This document shows, in pieces, positions 47,435 through 55,429 of a stretch of DNA of 64,000 nt. Position 1 is the stretch's first letter; each line of letters starts with the position of its first letter. The stretch is from Helicobacter cappadocius (GTDB lineage Bacteria; Campylobacterota; Campylobacteria; Campylobacterales; Helicobacteraceae): the NCBI RefSeq assembly GCF_030688855.1, contig NZ_JAUYZK010000003.1, forward strand, positions 1 to 64,000. Direction: 5' to 3'. The notes below the pieces were generated by a model that saw nothing but the letters and a program-made list of their open reading frames with translations, did no database searches and was not told the DNA's origin. The position numbers and the translations under genes were made by a program.

Positions 47435-48157
47435 ATGCTAAAATACTTACGACAAAAATACAAAACACTAAAATTCAGGTTGGAAATGGATAGTTTTTAT
47501 ACGACACAAGAGTTGCAAAAACTAGGCTTTAAATCACTAGGAGAAGATATTCTTTTAAGTAAAAAAGCTAGTATTTATGGTGCCCAAAACATATCTATTG
47601 GAAATAATGTACGCATTGATGATTTTGTGATTCTCTCTGGGCATATCAACATAAAAAGTCATATCCATATCGGTGCTGGAAGTATTCTTATGGCAAAAGA
47701 AGAGGGAATATATCTTGATGATTTTTCAGCCATGAGTGTGCAATGCAAGATATTAGGATCTAGCGATGACTTCAGTGGAAATGCGTTAGTGGGACCTTGC
47801 ATTCCCGCAGAATATAGAAAAATCACCACTAAACCTATCAGGCTAGAGAAGTTTTCTCTGCTGGGTTGTGGCTCTACTATACTTCCAGGAGGCTCTCTTG
47901 CAGAAGGCGTAAGTGTAGGGGCTTCTAGCTTGATTATGCGTCCTACGGAGGCTTGGGGAGTATATTTTGGCATACCTGCAAAAAGAATATCAAAAAGAAA
48001 CAAAAATATCTTGGATCTACATGAACAATTTCTAGCTTCTAGCAATAAAATTTACAATTCAATGGGGGGGGGGGATAAACAAACCTTAGATTCTTGCTTT
48101 GATCTTCATTCTTATTCTCCTAATTTATTTTCGATATATTCCTCAAAAGTCGCCTAA
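47435..48157 (+). CDS. hexapeptide-repeat acyltransferase with 3' G11 tract
   Basis: From the ATG at 47435 (a TTG at 47423 is also possible) the product has 240 residues. A left-handed beta-helix runs from about residue 38 to 190 (GAQNISIGNNVRIDDFVILSG to VSVGASSLIMRP), of the galactoside/maltose O-acetyltransferase type. After the core the frame crosses a G11 tract and adds about 27 poorly conserved residues that end SSKVA, with TAA overlapping the next ATG (TAATG). In G10 or G12 the frame stops immediately, about 70-80 bases before the next start. The acceptor sugar is unknown. Confidence 0.75.
   Translation: MLKYLRQKYKTLKFRLEMDSFYTTQELQKLGFKSLGEDILLSKKASIYGAQNISIGNNVRIDDFVILSGHINIKSHIHIGAGSILMAKEEGIYLDDFSAMSVQCKILGSSDDFSGNALVGPCIPAEYRKITTKPIRLEKFSLLGCGSTILPGGSLAEGVSVGASSLIMRPTEAWGVYFGIPAKRISKRNKNILDLHEQFLASSNKIYNSMGGGDKQTLDSCFDLHSYSPNLFSIYSSKVA
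48064..48074. repeat. G11 tract near the 3' end of the 47435 acyltransferase
   Basis: Context AAT-G11-ATAAAC. G12 gives GGA TAA; G10 gives ATA AAC AAA CCT TAG. Only G11 (mod 3) lets translation reach the next gene start. Confidence 0.9.
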
Positions 48158-48506
48158 TGAAAAACATCATTTTTATAGGAGCTGGAGGATTTGGAAGCGA
48201 ATGCTATCAATATTTGCTTGATGTGATGAATATAGATAAGAATATCTTTTTTAAAGGATTTTTATCTACTAGTAATGATCTAGCTCCTTATGGATTGCAA
48301 AAGTATTTTTTAGGTCATTATGATGATTATGATTTTGAAGAAAATGATTATTTAGTGATTGCTATTGGAAGTCCTATTGCAAGATATAGACTCTATCATC
48401 ATTTTAAATCTAAGGGATTGAAATTTTATAATCTCATTTCTCCAAAAGCTTTTATCACCCATACAAACAATATTGGTGAATGCAATGTGATCGCACCTTT
48501 TAGCAC
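48139..48506 (+). repeat. 368-bp perfect direct repeat, copy 1 (PglD-like N-terminus)
   Basis: By direct comparison this block and 50404-50771 appear identical base for base (offset 2265). It begins 18 bases before the ATG of both PglD-like genes and ends inside their coding sequence near codon 117. Confidence 0.9.
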
Positions 48507-48816
48507 ACTAGGAATCAATACCATCATCGGTCATGCAAATCTTATAGGTCCTTATTCTCTTATTGGGCATGACTGCAGAATTGGAGATTTTAATTTTGTA
48601 AGCTCATATGTTTCTTTTGGAGGGGGTGCAAGTATCGGTAATCTAAACTTCCTCGCACATAAGGCAACATTGACACCCAAAACACTGGTTCAAAACAACT
48701 GCACCATCTCTGCTAACTCTGTAGTATCTAAAAAACTCAGAGATAATTCCATTGCACTTGGCAATCCCGCAGAAACGATCGGAACTAACCCAATACAGGA
48801 GAACTATAATGTCTAA
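48157..48816 (+). CDS. PglD/NeuD-family sugar N-acyltransferase, copy 1
   Basis: The 219-residue protein has an N-terminal Rossmann-like sugar-nucleotide domain (MKNIIFIGAGGFGSECYQYL) and a C-terminal left-handed beta-helix (about residues 105-210). NeuD and PglD acetylate amino sugars with acetyl-CoA. Residues 1 to about 116 are identical to the copy at 50422-51075; the C-terminal donor-binding half differs (STLGINTIIGHANLIG here). Its end overlaps an acyl-carrier protein gene, suggesting acyl-ACP rather than acetyl-CoA as donor (inference). Its start overlaps the previous stop (TAATG). Confidence 0.82.
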   Translation: MKNIIFIGAGGFGSECYQYLLDVMNIDKNIFFKGFLSTSNDLAPYGLQKYFLGHYDDYDFEENDYLVIAIGSPIARYRLYHHFKSKGLKFYNLISPKAFITHTNNIGECNVIAPFSTLGINTIIGHANLIGPYSLIGHDCRIGDFNFVSSYVSFGGGASIGNLNFLAHKATLTPKTLVQNNCTISANSVVSKKLRDNSIALGNPAETIGTNPIQENYNV

Positions 48817-49039
48817 AAATAAAATCAAACAAATCATTGAGGAGCTACGTCCTGACATAGAAATACAAGATGATACAGAGTTTATCAACGATGGAATATT
48901 TGATTCTTTTGATATTGTATCTATTGTTTCTGCACTTGATAAGGAATTTGGTATTTCTATTGATGGAGGAAAGATATCTCCAGAATATTTCAATACCCTC
49001 AATGATATTACCAAGCTAGTAGAGGAAAGCAAAAAATGA
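48809..49039 (+). CDS. acyl carrier protein
   Basis: The 76-residue acidic helical protein has the phosphopantetheine Ser in GIFDSFDIVSI (about residue 33), where DSF replaces the usual DSL. The start is the ATG at 48809 inside the end of the acyltransferase gene. Sequence is far from housekeeping AcpP, so it is a dedicated carrier. It overlaps the following KAS III gene by 4 bases. Confidence 0.85.
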   Translation: MSKNKIKQIIEELRPDIEIQDDTEFINDGIFDSFDIVSIVSALDKEFGISIDGGKISPEYFNTLNDITKLVEESKK

Positions 49040-50106
49040 ATTTTAACTTTTTTGGGAAAAAAATTTCTTCAGTCATCACCATTTTGCCAGAAAATGAAAG
49101 TTGCTTTGATGATGAAATGCCTAATTATAATTTCCCTGAAAGAAAATCAAAAATTCTCAAAGAACTGATGGGCTATAATAAACATAAAATTGCCGCTGAT
49201 AATCAACTCGCTTCAGATTTTATCATCGCAGGTTTTAAGCGATTGTTTGAAGATAAAGTGGTTGAGCCTGAAGATATAGATGTGTTGATTTACATCACAC
49301 AATCCCCTGATTATCTAGTACCTCAAACCTCAACCATTATCCAGGATCAAATCGGACTCAAAAAAGATATTTTGTGTTTTGATCTCAATCAAGGCTGTGC
49401 AGGGTTTATACACGGGCTATTTCAAGCATTTTTTATGTTAGAAAATCCTAGCATCAACAAAGTAGCTATCGCGAACTCTGATGTTTTAAGCCACAAAGTC
49501 AATAAAAAAGATCGCAATAGTTATCCTCTTGTAGGAGATGGCGGAAGCATTGTTATTGTAGAGAGAAGTGAAATAAAAAATGAGATTTTTTGTTTTAATA
49601 AGACTTTTGGAGAAAATGCCTTAGCCATCTCTATTCCTGCAGGTGGATTCAAGCTTCCTAGCACAGATGAAACTGCCAAAGATTTTGAAGATGAAGATGG
49701 CAACATTAGAAGCTTAAACAATCTAGTAATGCAAGGTGCTTCGGTATTTAGCTTTGTTCAAGAGTATGTTCCTATAATGATAGAATCACTATTTGAAAAA
49801 TCTAAACTTGAAGAAAAAGATATTGATTTTTTTATTTTCCATCAACCCAATAAATTTATGCTAGAAAAATTAGCAGACAAACTCAAAATCCCTCATGAAA
49901 AAATGCCTAATAATATCGTAGAAAATTTTGGAAATGGGAGCGGAATCACCATCCCTTTGAATATGTGCTTCAACCTAAATGACAGACTTTCTAAAGAAGG
50001 ATTAAAAATCTGTTTTGGAGGTTTTGGAGTTGGATTAACATTAGCTGGAATCATTATGGATGTGGAAAAAATTCCTTATATGAATCTTATTTCTCTAAAG
50101 GACTGA
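49036..50106 (+). CDS. 3-oxoacyl-ACP synthase III family protein (FabH-like)
   Basis: The 356-residue thiolase-fold enzyme keeps the FabH Cys-His-Asn triad: Cys in DLNQGCAGFIHGL (near residue 121), His in FIFHQPNKFMLEKL (near 274) and Asn in ENFGNGSGITIP (near 302). Such enzymes start or extend short acyl chains on ACP. Flanked by two ACP genes (48809 and 50108), it probably builds a short, possibly branched or hydroxylated acyl group. Comparable FabH-ACP pairs occur in flagellin glycosylation loci of Campylobacter (fabH2-acpP) and Pseudomonas. Confidence 0.85.
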   Translation: MNFNFFGKKISSVITILPENESCFDDEMPNYNFPERKSKILKELMGYNKHKIAADNQLASDFIIAGFKRLFEDKVVEPEDIDVLIYITQSPDYLVPQTSTIIQDQIGLKKDILCFDLNQGCAGFIHGLFQAFFMLENPSINKVAIANSDVLSHKVNKKDRNSYPLVGDGGSIVIVERSEIKNEIFCFNKTFGENALAISIPAGGFKLPSTDETAKDFEDEDGNIRSLNNLVMQGASVFSFVQEYVPIMIESLFEKSKLEEKDIDFFIFHQPNKFMLEKLADKLKIPHEKMPNNIVENFGNGSGITIPLNMCFNLNDRLSKEGLKICFGGFGVGLTLAGIIMDVEKIPYMNLISLKD

Positions 50107-50107
50107 T

Positions 50108-50422
50108 ATGGAAAAACTTTTAACAAAAATACAAGATCTACTTGATGTGCAAGATTTGACCTTAGATTCTATACTCAATCAATATGAAGAATGGGATAGC
50201 CTTACTATGGTTGCCCTAGTTTCTTTTGCTCAAAAGCATTATCAAATCAACATTACTTTAGATGAGCTTGGTGCTTGTAAAAATGTAAAAGATATATACA
50301 ATCTCTTCAATAAATTCAATGGGGGGGGGGGTATAGATAAAACCTCTCTTTTTGTCCCAACCTACCCTAAAAATACTCGATCTAGCAAAACATTGTTTGA
50401 TCTTTCCTCAAAAGTCGCCTAA
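50108..50422 (+). CDS. acyl carrier protein with 3' G11 tract
   Basis: The ACP core (residues 1 to about 70) has EEWDSLTMVALVSF with the carrier Ser near residue 31. The frame then crosses G11 and continues 30 residues (IDKTSLFVPTYPKN...), ending DLSSKVA with TAA overlapping the next ATG. The end SSKVA and the following sequence are shared with the 47435 acyltransferase because both run into the 368-bp repeat. In G10 the frame gives GTA TAG and in G12 TAT AGA TAA, both stopping at once. Confidence 0.82.
   Translation: MEKLLTKIQDLLDVQDLTLDSILNQYEEWDSLTMVALVSFAQKHYQINITLDELGACKNVKDIYNLFNKFNGGGGIDKTSLFVPTYPKNTRSSKTLFDLSSKVA
50321..50331. repeat. G11 tract near the 3' end of the 50108 ACP
   Basis: Context AAT-G11-TATAG. 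Of the three frames only the present one reaches the next start. Confidence 0.9.
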
Positions 50423-50771
50423 TGAAAAACATCATTTTTATAGGAGCTGGAGGATTTGGAAGCGAATGCTATCAATATTTGCTTGATGTGATGAATATAG
50501 ATAAGAATATCTTTTTTAAAGGATTTTTATCTACTAGTAATGATCTAGCTCCTTATGGATTGCAAAAGTATTTTTTAGGTCATTATGATGATTATGATTT
50601 TGAAGAAAATGATTATTTAGTGATTGCTATTGGAAGTCCTATTGCAAGATATAGACTCTATCATCATTTTAAATCTAAGGGATTGAAATTTTATAATCTC
50701 ATTTCTCCAAAAGCTTTTATCACCCATACAAACAATATTGGTGAATGCAATGTGATCGCACCTTTTAGCAC
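50404..50771 (+). repeat. 368-bp perfect direct repeat, copy 2 (PglD-like N-terminus)
   Basis: Identical to 48139-48506 as far as I can compare by eye. The sequences part abruptly after TTTAGCAC. Confidence 0.9.
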
Positions 50772-51075
50772 CATCGCTTATAATACCATTATTGGCAATG
50801 GCAATCTTATCAATGTCTCCTGTGCATTAGGTCATGATAGCGTGATTGGGAATTTTAATATTATTGGTTCTTACTCTGGTTTTGCTGGATTTTCATCACT
50901 TCAAGATGGTAATTATTTGGGTCCTAGAGTGAGCTTATTTCCAAAAGCAAAAGTGGGGAGTAACTGCAAAATATCAGCTGGAAGCGTTATTTTCAAACGT
51001 CTCAAAGATAGTTCTATTGCATTTGGAAATCCTGCAGAGGTGATCGGAACGAATGAATTTTTTAACTTCAAATAA
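50422..51075 (+). CDS. PglD/NeuD-family sugar N-acyltransferase, copy 2
   Basis: The 217-residue paralogue has the same N-terminal sugar-binding domain as 48157-48816 and a different beta-helix (STIAYNTIIGNGNLINVSC..., ending GNPAEVIGTNEFFNFK). It keeps the catalytic-type His (SCALGHDSVIGNF) found in PglD-like enzymes. It is followed 11 bases later by an ACP gene, repeating the acyltransferase-ACP pairing of copy 1. The shared N-terminus suggests the same sugar acceptor, the different C-terminus a different acyl donor (inference). Confidence 0.82.
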   Translation: MKNIIFIGAGGFGSECYQYLLDVMNIDKNIFFKGFLSTSNDLAPYGLQKYFLGHYDDYDFEENDYLVIAIGSPIARYRLYHHFKSKGLKFYNLISPKAFITHTNNIGECNVIAPFSTIAYNTIIGNGNLINVSCALGHDSVIGNFNIIGSYSGFAGFSSLQDGNYLGPRVSLFPKAKVGSNCKISAGSVIFKRLKDSSIAFGNPAEVIGTNEFFNFK

Positions 51076-51086
51076 AGGAAAACAAA

Positions 51087-51305
51087 ATGGAAAAAATCTA
51101 TAAAAAATTACAAGACTTGCTTGATAGCGAATCTTTGAACAAAGATTCTATGCTCGAAGATTTTGAAGATTGGGATAGTCTATGTATCATTACTTTGATA
51201 ACATTTTTGGATAAAGAATATAATGTGAATTTATATACCAATGAATTAAAAGCCGCCAAGACTGTTGGGGATTTGATGGATTTAATTCAAAGCAAGATTA
51301 AATGA
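51087..51305 (+). CDS. acyl carrier protein
   Basis: The 72-residue protein has EDWDSLCIITLITF with the carrier Ser near residue 30 and is a paralogue of the ACP at 50108 (both start MEK, contain QDLLD and W-DSL). AAAGGA precedes its ATG. It overlaps the following reductase by 3 bases. No homopolymer tract. Confidence 0.85.
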   Translation: MEKIYKKLQDLLDSESLNKDSMLEDFEDWDSLCIITLITFLDKEYNVNLYTNELKAAKTVGDLMDLIQSKIK

Positions 51306-52018
51306 AGCCTTGTATTTTAATCACAGGAGGGAGCTCTGGAATAGGTAAAAATATTGCCCTAGAGCTTTCAAAAGAGTATTCTCTGATTTTTATTTCTAGG
51401 GATATTTCAAAAATACAAAAAGTAGTGGCAACTCTGCACTCTCCAAATGAACATTTTATTTTTGAATGCGACCTTTTAGATTTTGACAAGCTCACTGAGA
51501 CAATGCGAGAAATATCTGAAAAATTCAAAATTCAAGCCTTCATCCATTCTGCAGGAGTTAGCTATGTTAGCTATGCAAAAAATTTTGATTTTAATGAAAT
51601 GATAGATTGTGCAAAAATCAATCTATACTCTGCAATGCTTATCGTCAAGTTTTTACTCAAAAAAAATCTCAAACCCTATCTTAAAGATATTATTTTCATC
51701 TCAAGCACTTTTAGCAAAAAAGGCGAAATAGCTAATAGCTTTTATGCTAGTACAAAAGGTGGATTAGATGCTTATATGAAAAGTTTGAGCCTAGAACTCG
51801 CCCCTAATATCAAGGTGAATTCGATTTTACCTGGCGGGATTTTTGAAACAGGGATGACAAAAAATCTATTTGACGAAGAACAAAAGCAACAAATACTCAA
51901 AAAATACCCACTAGGAGAAGGCAAAACACAAGACATAGCTCAAGGCGTAAAATTCATACTTGATTGCAGATGGATAAGTGGGCAACAAATCATTATCGAT
52001 GGTGGCTATAGCGTCTAA
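51302..52018 (+). CDS. FabG-like short-chain dehydrogenase/reductase
   Basis: The 238-residue SDR has TGGSSGIGKNIALEL near residues 8-22, the NAG-equivalent HSAGVSY, a Ser in FISSTFSKKG and the catalytic YASTKGGLDAY (Tyr and Lys about 152 and 156). IIDGGYSV at the C-terminus is typical of 3-oxoacyl-ACP reductases. With an ACP directly upstream, reduction of an ACP-bound 3-oxoacyl group to 3-hydroxyacyl is the likely step. Confidence 0.82.
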   Translation: MKPCILITGGSSGIGKNIALELSKEYSLIFISRDISKIQKVVATLHSPNEHFIFECDLLDFDKLTETMREISEKFKIQAFIHSAGVSYVSYAKNFDFNEMIDCAKINLYSAMLIVKFLLKKNLKPYLKDIIFISSTFSKKGEIANSFYASTKGGLDAYMKSLSLELAPNIKVNSILPGGIFETGMTKNLFDEEQKQQILKKYPLGEGKTQDIAQGVKFILDCRWISGQQIIIDGGYSV

Positions 52019-52029
52019 AAAGGAGTTTT

Positions 52030-52875
52030 ATGCAAGATTTAAATACGATTTTATTTATAGATAAAAACAATCCTATCACAAAAAATGATATTTTGAATTC
52101 ATTGTTAAAAATAGGTGCACAAGAATGTGATTATTTATTTGTTCATTCTGAACTTAATTTTGGAACACCAAATACTGAACTAAGCAAGAAGGAACTTTTA
52201 GGGCATATTGTGGATATTTTTGATTCAATGCGAGTGAAAAATATTATTATGCCAACCTTCAGCTTTAGTTTTTGTGCAAAAGAAGATTTTGATCTTAAAA
52301 ATACAAAATCTCCAATGGGTATTTTGAGTGAATATTTTAGAAAGCTCCAAAATGCAAAGCGAACAATCGATCCGCTAATGTCTTGTGCAATCATAGGCGA
52401 AGATAAAGATCTTCTTGATATTAGCAAACACTCTTGTGGGATTGGAAGCTTGTTTGACAAACTCCATCACAAAAAAGATGTTAAATTTTTGTTTTTTGGA
52501 AACAGGGTTTGTGATTGCTTCACCTATTCTCATTATATTGAGAGAATGTTGGAAGTCCCTTATCGATACGACAAGGTATTTGAAGGAAATATTATTTTAG
52601 ATGACAAAAGCTATAAAGATAGTTTTATACTGCCTGTAAGATATGCAAATGTAGAAGCCTTCAAGGACGATACTCTGAATAAAACCTTAGATAAATACAA
52701 CGCCATCAAAGAAATCAAACTCGGACAAACTCAAATCCAAATCGTGAATGAAAAAGATAGCTATAAAATCATCTCTGAAGCCATCAAATCCAACATAGAT
52801 TTTATGCTTGAATTCCCCTATCCTAGAGATTTTTTGGACAAAAGTTATACCTATGGGAAAAAGGTTGCTCTATGA
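52030..52875 (+). CDS. AAC(3)-family N-acetyltransferase (sugar-modifying type)
   Basis: The 281-residue protein matches the Antibiotic_NAT (aminoglycoside 3-N-acetyltransferase) fold: YLFVHSELNFG near residues 35-45, IIMPTFSFSF near 72-81 and RTIDPLMSCAIIG near 116-128, where Asp takes the place of the usual His in R-T-x-H-P. In surface-glycan and flagellin loci of Campylobacter, AAC(3)-like genes (Cj1296/1297 type) sit beside ACPs and acyltransferases, so it more likely acts on a glycan precursor than on antibiotics. Its stop overlaps the next ATG (ATGA). Confidence 0.78.
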   Translation: MQDLNTILFIDKNNPITKNDILNSLLKIGAQECDYLFVHSELNFGTPNTELSKKELLGHIVDIFDSMRVKNIIMPTFSFSFCAKEDFDLKNTKSPMGILSEYFRKLQNAKRTIDPLMSCAIIGEDKDLLDISKHSCGIGSLFDKLHHKKDVKFLFFGNRVCDCFTYSHYIERMLEVPYRYDKVFEGNIILDDKSYKDSFILPVRYANVEAFKDDTLNKTLDKYNAIKEIKLGQTQIQIVNEKDSYKIISEAIKSNIDFMLEFPYPRDFLDKSYTYGKKVAL

Positions 52876-53572
52876 ATTACACACTACTCACAGGAGCTAC
52901 CTCAGATATTGGTAAAAACATTGCTCAAGTTTTATCGCTAAAACAAAACCTAATATTATCAGGGCGCAATCTTAATAAATTAGAAGAGACTTTAAAATCC
53001 TTGCCAAATCCAAAATCTCACAAGCTTTTAACCATTAACCTCAAAGATATTTCTAGTATCAGGGATTCTATTTCTTGCTTACTAAATGGGGGGGGGGTAT
53101 AGAGAATTTTATACATTGTGGTGGTGAAGCCATATTTGGTCCGATTCGATATTTTGACTATAATCAAAGTATTAAGAGTTTTAATATAAACTTTTTTTCT
53201 TGTTGTGAAATCATCGCTACCCTCTTAAAAAAACCCAATAAACCTCACTTAAAGAATATCATTCTTATTTCTAGTATTTCTGCACTCAGAGGCTATAAAG
53301 GGAGTAGTATTTATGGGGCATCTAAGGCTTGTTTGGATTCCCTTACTCGAAGTTTATGTGATGAGCTATCTCCTCAAATCAAAATCAACTCTATTATTTT
53401 GGGAAATATCCCCACAAAAGCTACAGCACAGCTAGAAATGCAAAAACCTCCACCTAGTGGTGAAGGAAAATGCGAAGATGTAAGTGCTTTGGTAGATTTT
53501 TTGTTATCAAGTGGCTACTTAAGCGGACAAAATATCGTTCTTGATGGTGGTAGAAGCTCTATAGGGAACTGA
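52872..53572 (+). pseudogene. FabG-like SDR, phase-variable, OFF at a G10 tract
   Basis: The first 76 codons (LLTGATSDIGKNIAQVL near residues 4-20) stop at TAG 53100-53102 just after G10. The remainder, in the next frame to 53572, holds the NAG-like CGGEAIF, SSISALRGYKGSSIYGASKACLDSL with the catalytic Tyr-Lys, and IVLDGGRSS. G11 (or G8) would join them into a 233-residue SDR, a paralogue of 51302-52018. It is thus a reversible OFF state rather than decay. A reductase step or a second acyl variant would be lost in this phase. Confidence 0.85.
53088..53097. repeat. G10 tract inside the 52872 SDR gene
   Basis: Context AAAT-G10-TATAGAG. Here G10 gives GTA TAG (stop); G11 gives GGT ATA GAG AAT and restores the frame. 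Confidence 0.9.
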
Positions 53573-53662
53573 TGGTGAAATCCTAGCCATCAAAAGCCAA
53601 AGTAATTTCAAATAGTGATGATGTTTTTATTCCAAATAATCTCAAAATCCAAAAAAGCTTTT

Positions 53663-53672
53663 ATGCTATAAT
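53663..53672 (+). promoter_or_regulatory. extended -10 promoter of the adenylation genes
   Basis: ATGCTATAAT with TATAAT at 53667-53672 and TG-C just before, 32 bases ahead of the ATG at 53705. It lies in the only sizeable gap (132 bases) within the island, so the second half of the island can be transcribed separately. Confidence 0.55.
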
Positions 53673-53704
53673 TAAGCACGACTTTCCTCAAATAAAGAAT
53701 TTTA

Positions 53705-55240
53705 ATGAAAATCAACGTATTAGAATATCTAAAACAAACTCTCTACACTATGGCCGATAAAATCGCCATCATAGATAGAAAAGAAGAAATAACCTTTGGA
53801 GATTTTTACAATCTTGCTCAAAATATTTCGACCCATTTAATCGATAATTTTCCTGAATATAAAATGCCAACTCCCATAGCCATAGCACTTCCTAAATCTA
53901 TCGAGTCTCTGATTTGTTTTGCTGGAGTGCTGTTTTCTGGGAATATTTATATGCCCTTAGATATAAAAAGTCCTAAAGAGAGATTAGAATCTATCTTGAA
54001 AAATATTCAACCACATTTTGTGATTACAGATAAAGAGAATAAAGAAAAACTCAAAGATATTTTTGAAGATGAAAAAATACTGCTGATTGATGATTTGATA
54101 AAAGATACTAAAGAAATAAAAACAAATTATGAAAATCTCATCGATACTGATCCTGCTTATATTATCAATACTTCAGGATCTACCGGAACTCCAAAAGGAG
54201 TGGTGGTATCTCATAGAAGTATTATTGATTATATTGAATGGATATTATCAGAAGAAAAAATAAGACCTTCTAATTCTGATGTGATCGGAAATCAGTCCCC
54301 GTTTTATTTTGATAACTCAGTTTTAGATATTTATTTGTGTTTTTTTACTGGTGTTACTTTGGTATTGATTCCTGAAGAAAAATTTCTTTTTCCAAAAGAG
54401 CTTTTAGAATATATTGATGAGAAAAAAATCAATTATATATTTTGGGTGCCAACACTTCTAAGCAATGTAGCAAAAAATAAAGCTCTTGAGAACCTTTTGC
54501 CAAAGCTAGATAAAATCCTCTTTGCTGGGGAAATAATGCCAACAAGAGATCTGAACTATTGGATAAAAAAATATCCTAATGCTACCTTTGCTAATTTATA
54601 TGGTCCCACTGAAATAACAGTAGATTGCACATTTTATGTGCTTAATCGGAATTTTAGAGATGATGAGATTTTGCCTATAGGAAAATCTTGTAGAAATACG
54701 CAAATCCTTTTGCTTGATGAAAATAATAAACTAATCAATGTTGCTTATCAAACAGGTGAAATCTGCGTGAGAGGCTCCTCTCTCTCGCTAGGATATTATA
54801 ATGATATAGAAAAAACCAATCAAAGCTTCATCCAAAATCCAATCCAACCTCACTATAATGAAAAAATATACAAAACAGGTGATATAGGATATTACAATGA
54901 GAATTTTGAACTTATCACCACAGGAAGAAAAGACTATCAAATCAAGCATAATGGCTATAGAATCGAATTAGGAGAAATCGAGACTGCCTTGAGAGATTTG
55001 GAAAATATTCAAGCTTTGTGCGTGATTTATGATACCAAAGATTCAGAAATTGTGCTATTTTATGAGAGTGAAAAAGAACTCTCAAAAGCTGATATTTTCA
55101 CTCATCTCAAAAATAAACTTCCCAAATATATGTATCCTCAAAAATTACTCCGTGTTCAATCTATGCCATTAAATCCAAATGGCAAAATCGATAGAATAGC
55201 ACTCAAAGACATGAATTTTAAAACAAAGGAAGAAAAATGA
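53705..55240 (+). CDS. amino-acid adenylation enzyme (DltA/NRPS A-domain type), copy 1
   Basis: The 511-residue stand-alone adenylation protein activates a carboxylic acid, probably an amino acid, as AMP ester and loads it on a carrier protein. Visible core motifs: A3 NTSGSTGTPKGVVVSHRS near residues 154-171, A4 region YFDNSVLDIYL near 200-210, A5 NLYGPTEITVD, A8 GRKDYQIKHNGYRIELGEIE and A10 NPNGKIDR (Lys near 498). Residues about 62-204 are identical at DNA level with copy 2. It overlaps the copy 2 start by 4 bases. No tract of its own. Confidence 0.83.
   Translation: MKINVLEYLKQTLYTMADKIAIIDRKEEITFGDFYNLAQNISTHLIDNFPEYKMPTPIAIALPKSIESLICFAGVLFSGNIYMPLDIKSPKERLESILKNIQPHFVITDKENKEKLKDIFEDEKILLIDDLIKDTKEIKTNYENLIDTDPAYIINTSGSTGTPKGVVVSHRSIIDYIEWILSEEKIRPSNSDVIGNQSPFYFDNSVLDIYLCFFTGVTLVLIPEEKFLFPKELLEYIDEKKINYIFWVPTLLSNVAKNKALENLLPKLDKILFAGEIMPTRDLNYWIKKYPNATFANLYGPTEITVDCTFYVLNRNFRDDEILPIGKSCRNTQILLLDENNKLINVAYQTGEICVRGSSLSLGYYNDIEKTNQSFIQNPIQPHYNEKIYKTGDIGYYNENFELITTGRKDYQIKHNGYRIELGEIETALRDLENIQALCVIYDTKDSEIVLFYESEKELSKADIFTHLKNKLPKYMYPQKLLRVQSMPLNPNGKIDRIALKDMNFKTKEEK
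53888..54315 (+). repeat. 428-bp perfect direct repeat, copy 1 (adenylation N-domain)
   Basis: Identical as read to 55430-55857 (offset 1542). It starts at CTTCCTAAATC and ends inside the A4 motif codons (after FD). Confidence 0.9.
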
Positions 55241-55381
55241 AAAAAAATGTACTTGAATATCTAAAGCAAACCACTGAAAAATTTCCCGATAAAATTGCGA
55301 TAATAGACTCTCAAAAAGAAATAACTTTTAGAGATTTCTACACTAAAGCTCTGAATTTTTCTACTCATATGCTAGAAATCA

Positions 55382-55395
55382 CCCCCCCCCCCCCC
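55382..55395. repeat. C14 tract in adenylation copy 2
   Basis: Fourteen C, the longest tract in the window and the only C tract within a + strand gene. Gene is out of frame at C14, in frame at C13 or C16. Confidence 0.92.
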
Positions 55396-55429
55396 GCAAG
55401 GGTCTAGTTTCCATACAATAGCTATTTTT

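Noticed and set aside
48139-50771. The 368-bp repeats as a mobile element
   Set aside because: There are no terminal inverted repeats or transposase; the boundaries fall within homologous genes, which fits duplication or gene conversion better.
52030-52875. Aminoglycoside resistance gene
   Set aside because: The fold is that of AAC(3), but the R-T-x-H-P motif has Asp in place of His and the gene sits amid glycan acylation genes; antibiotic resistance is not supported.
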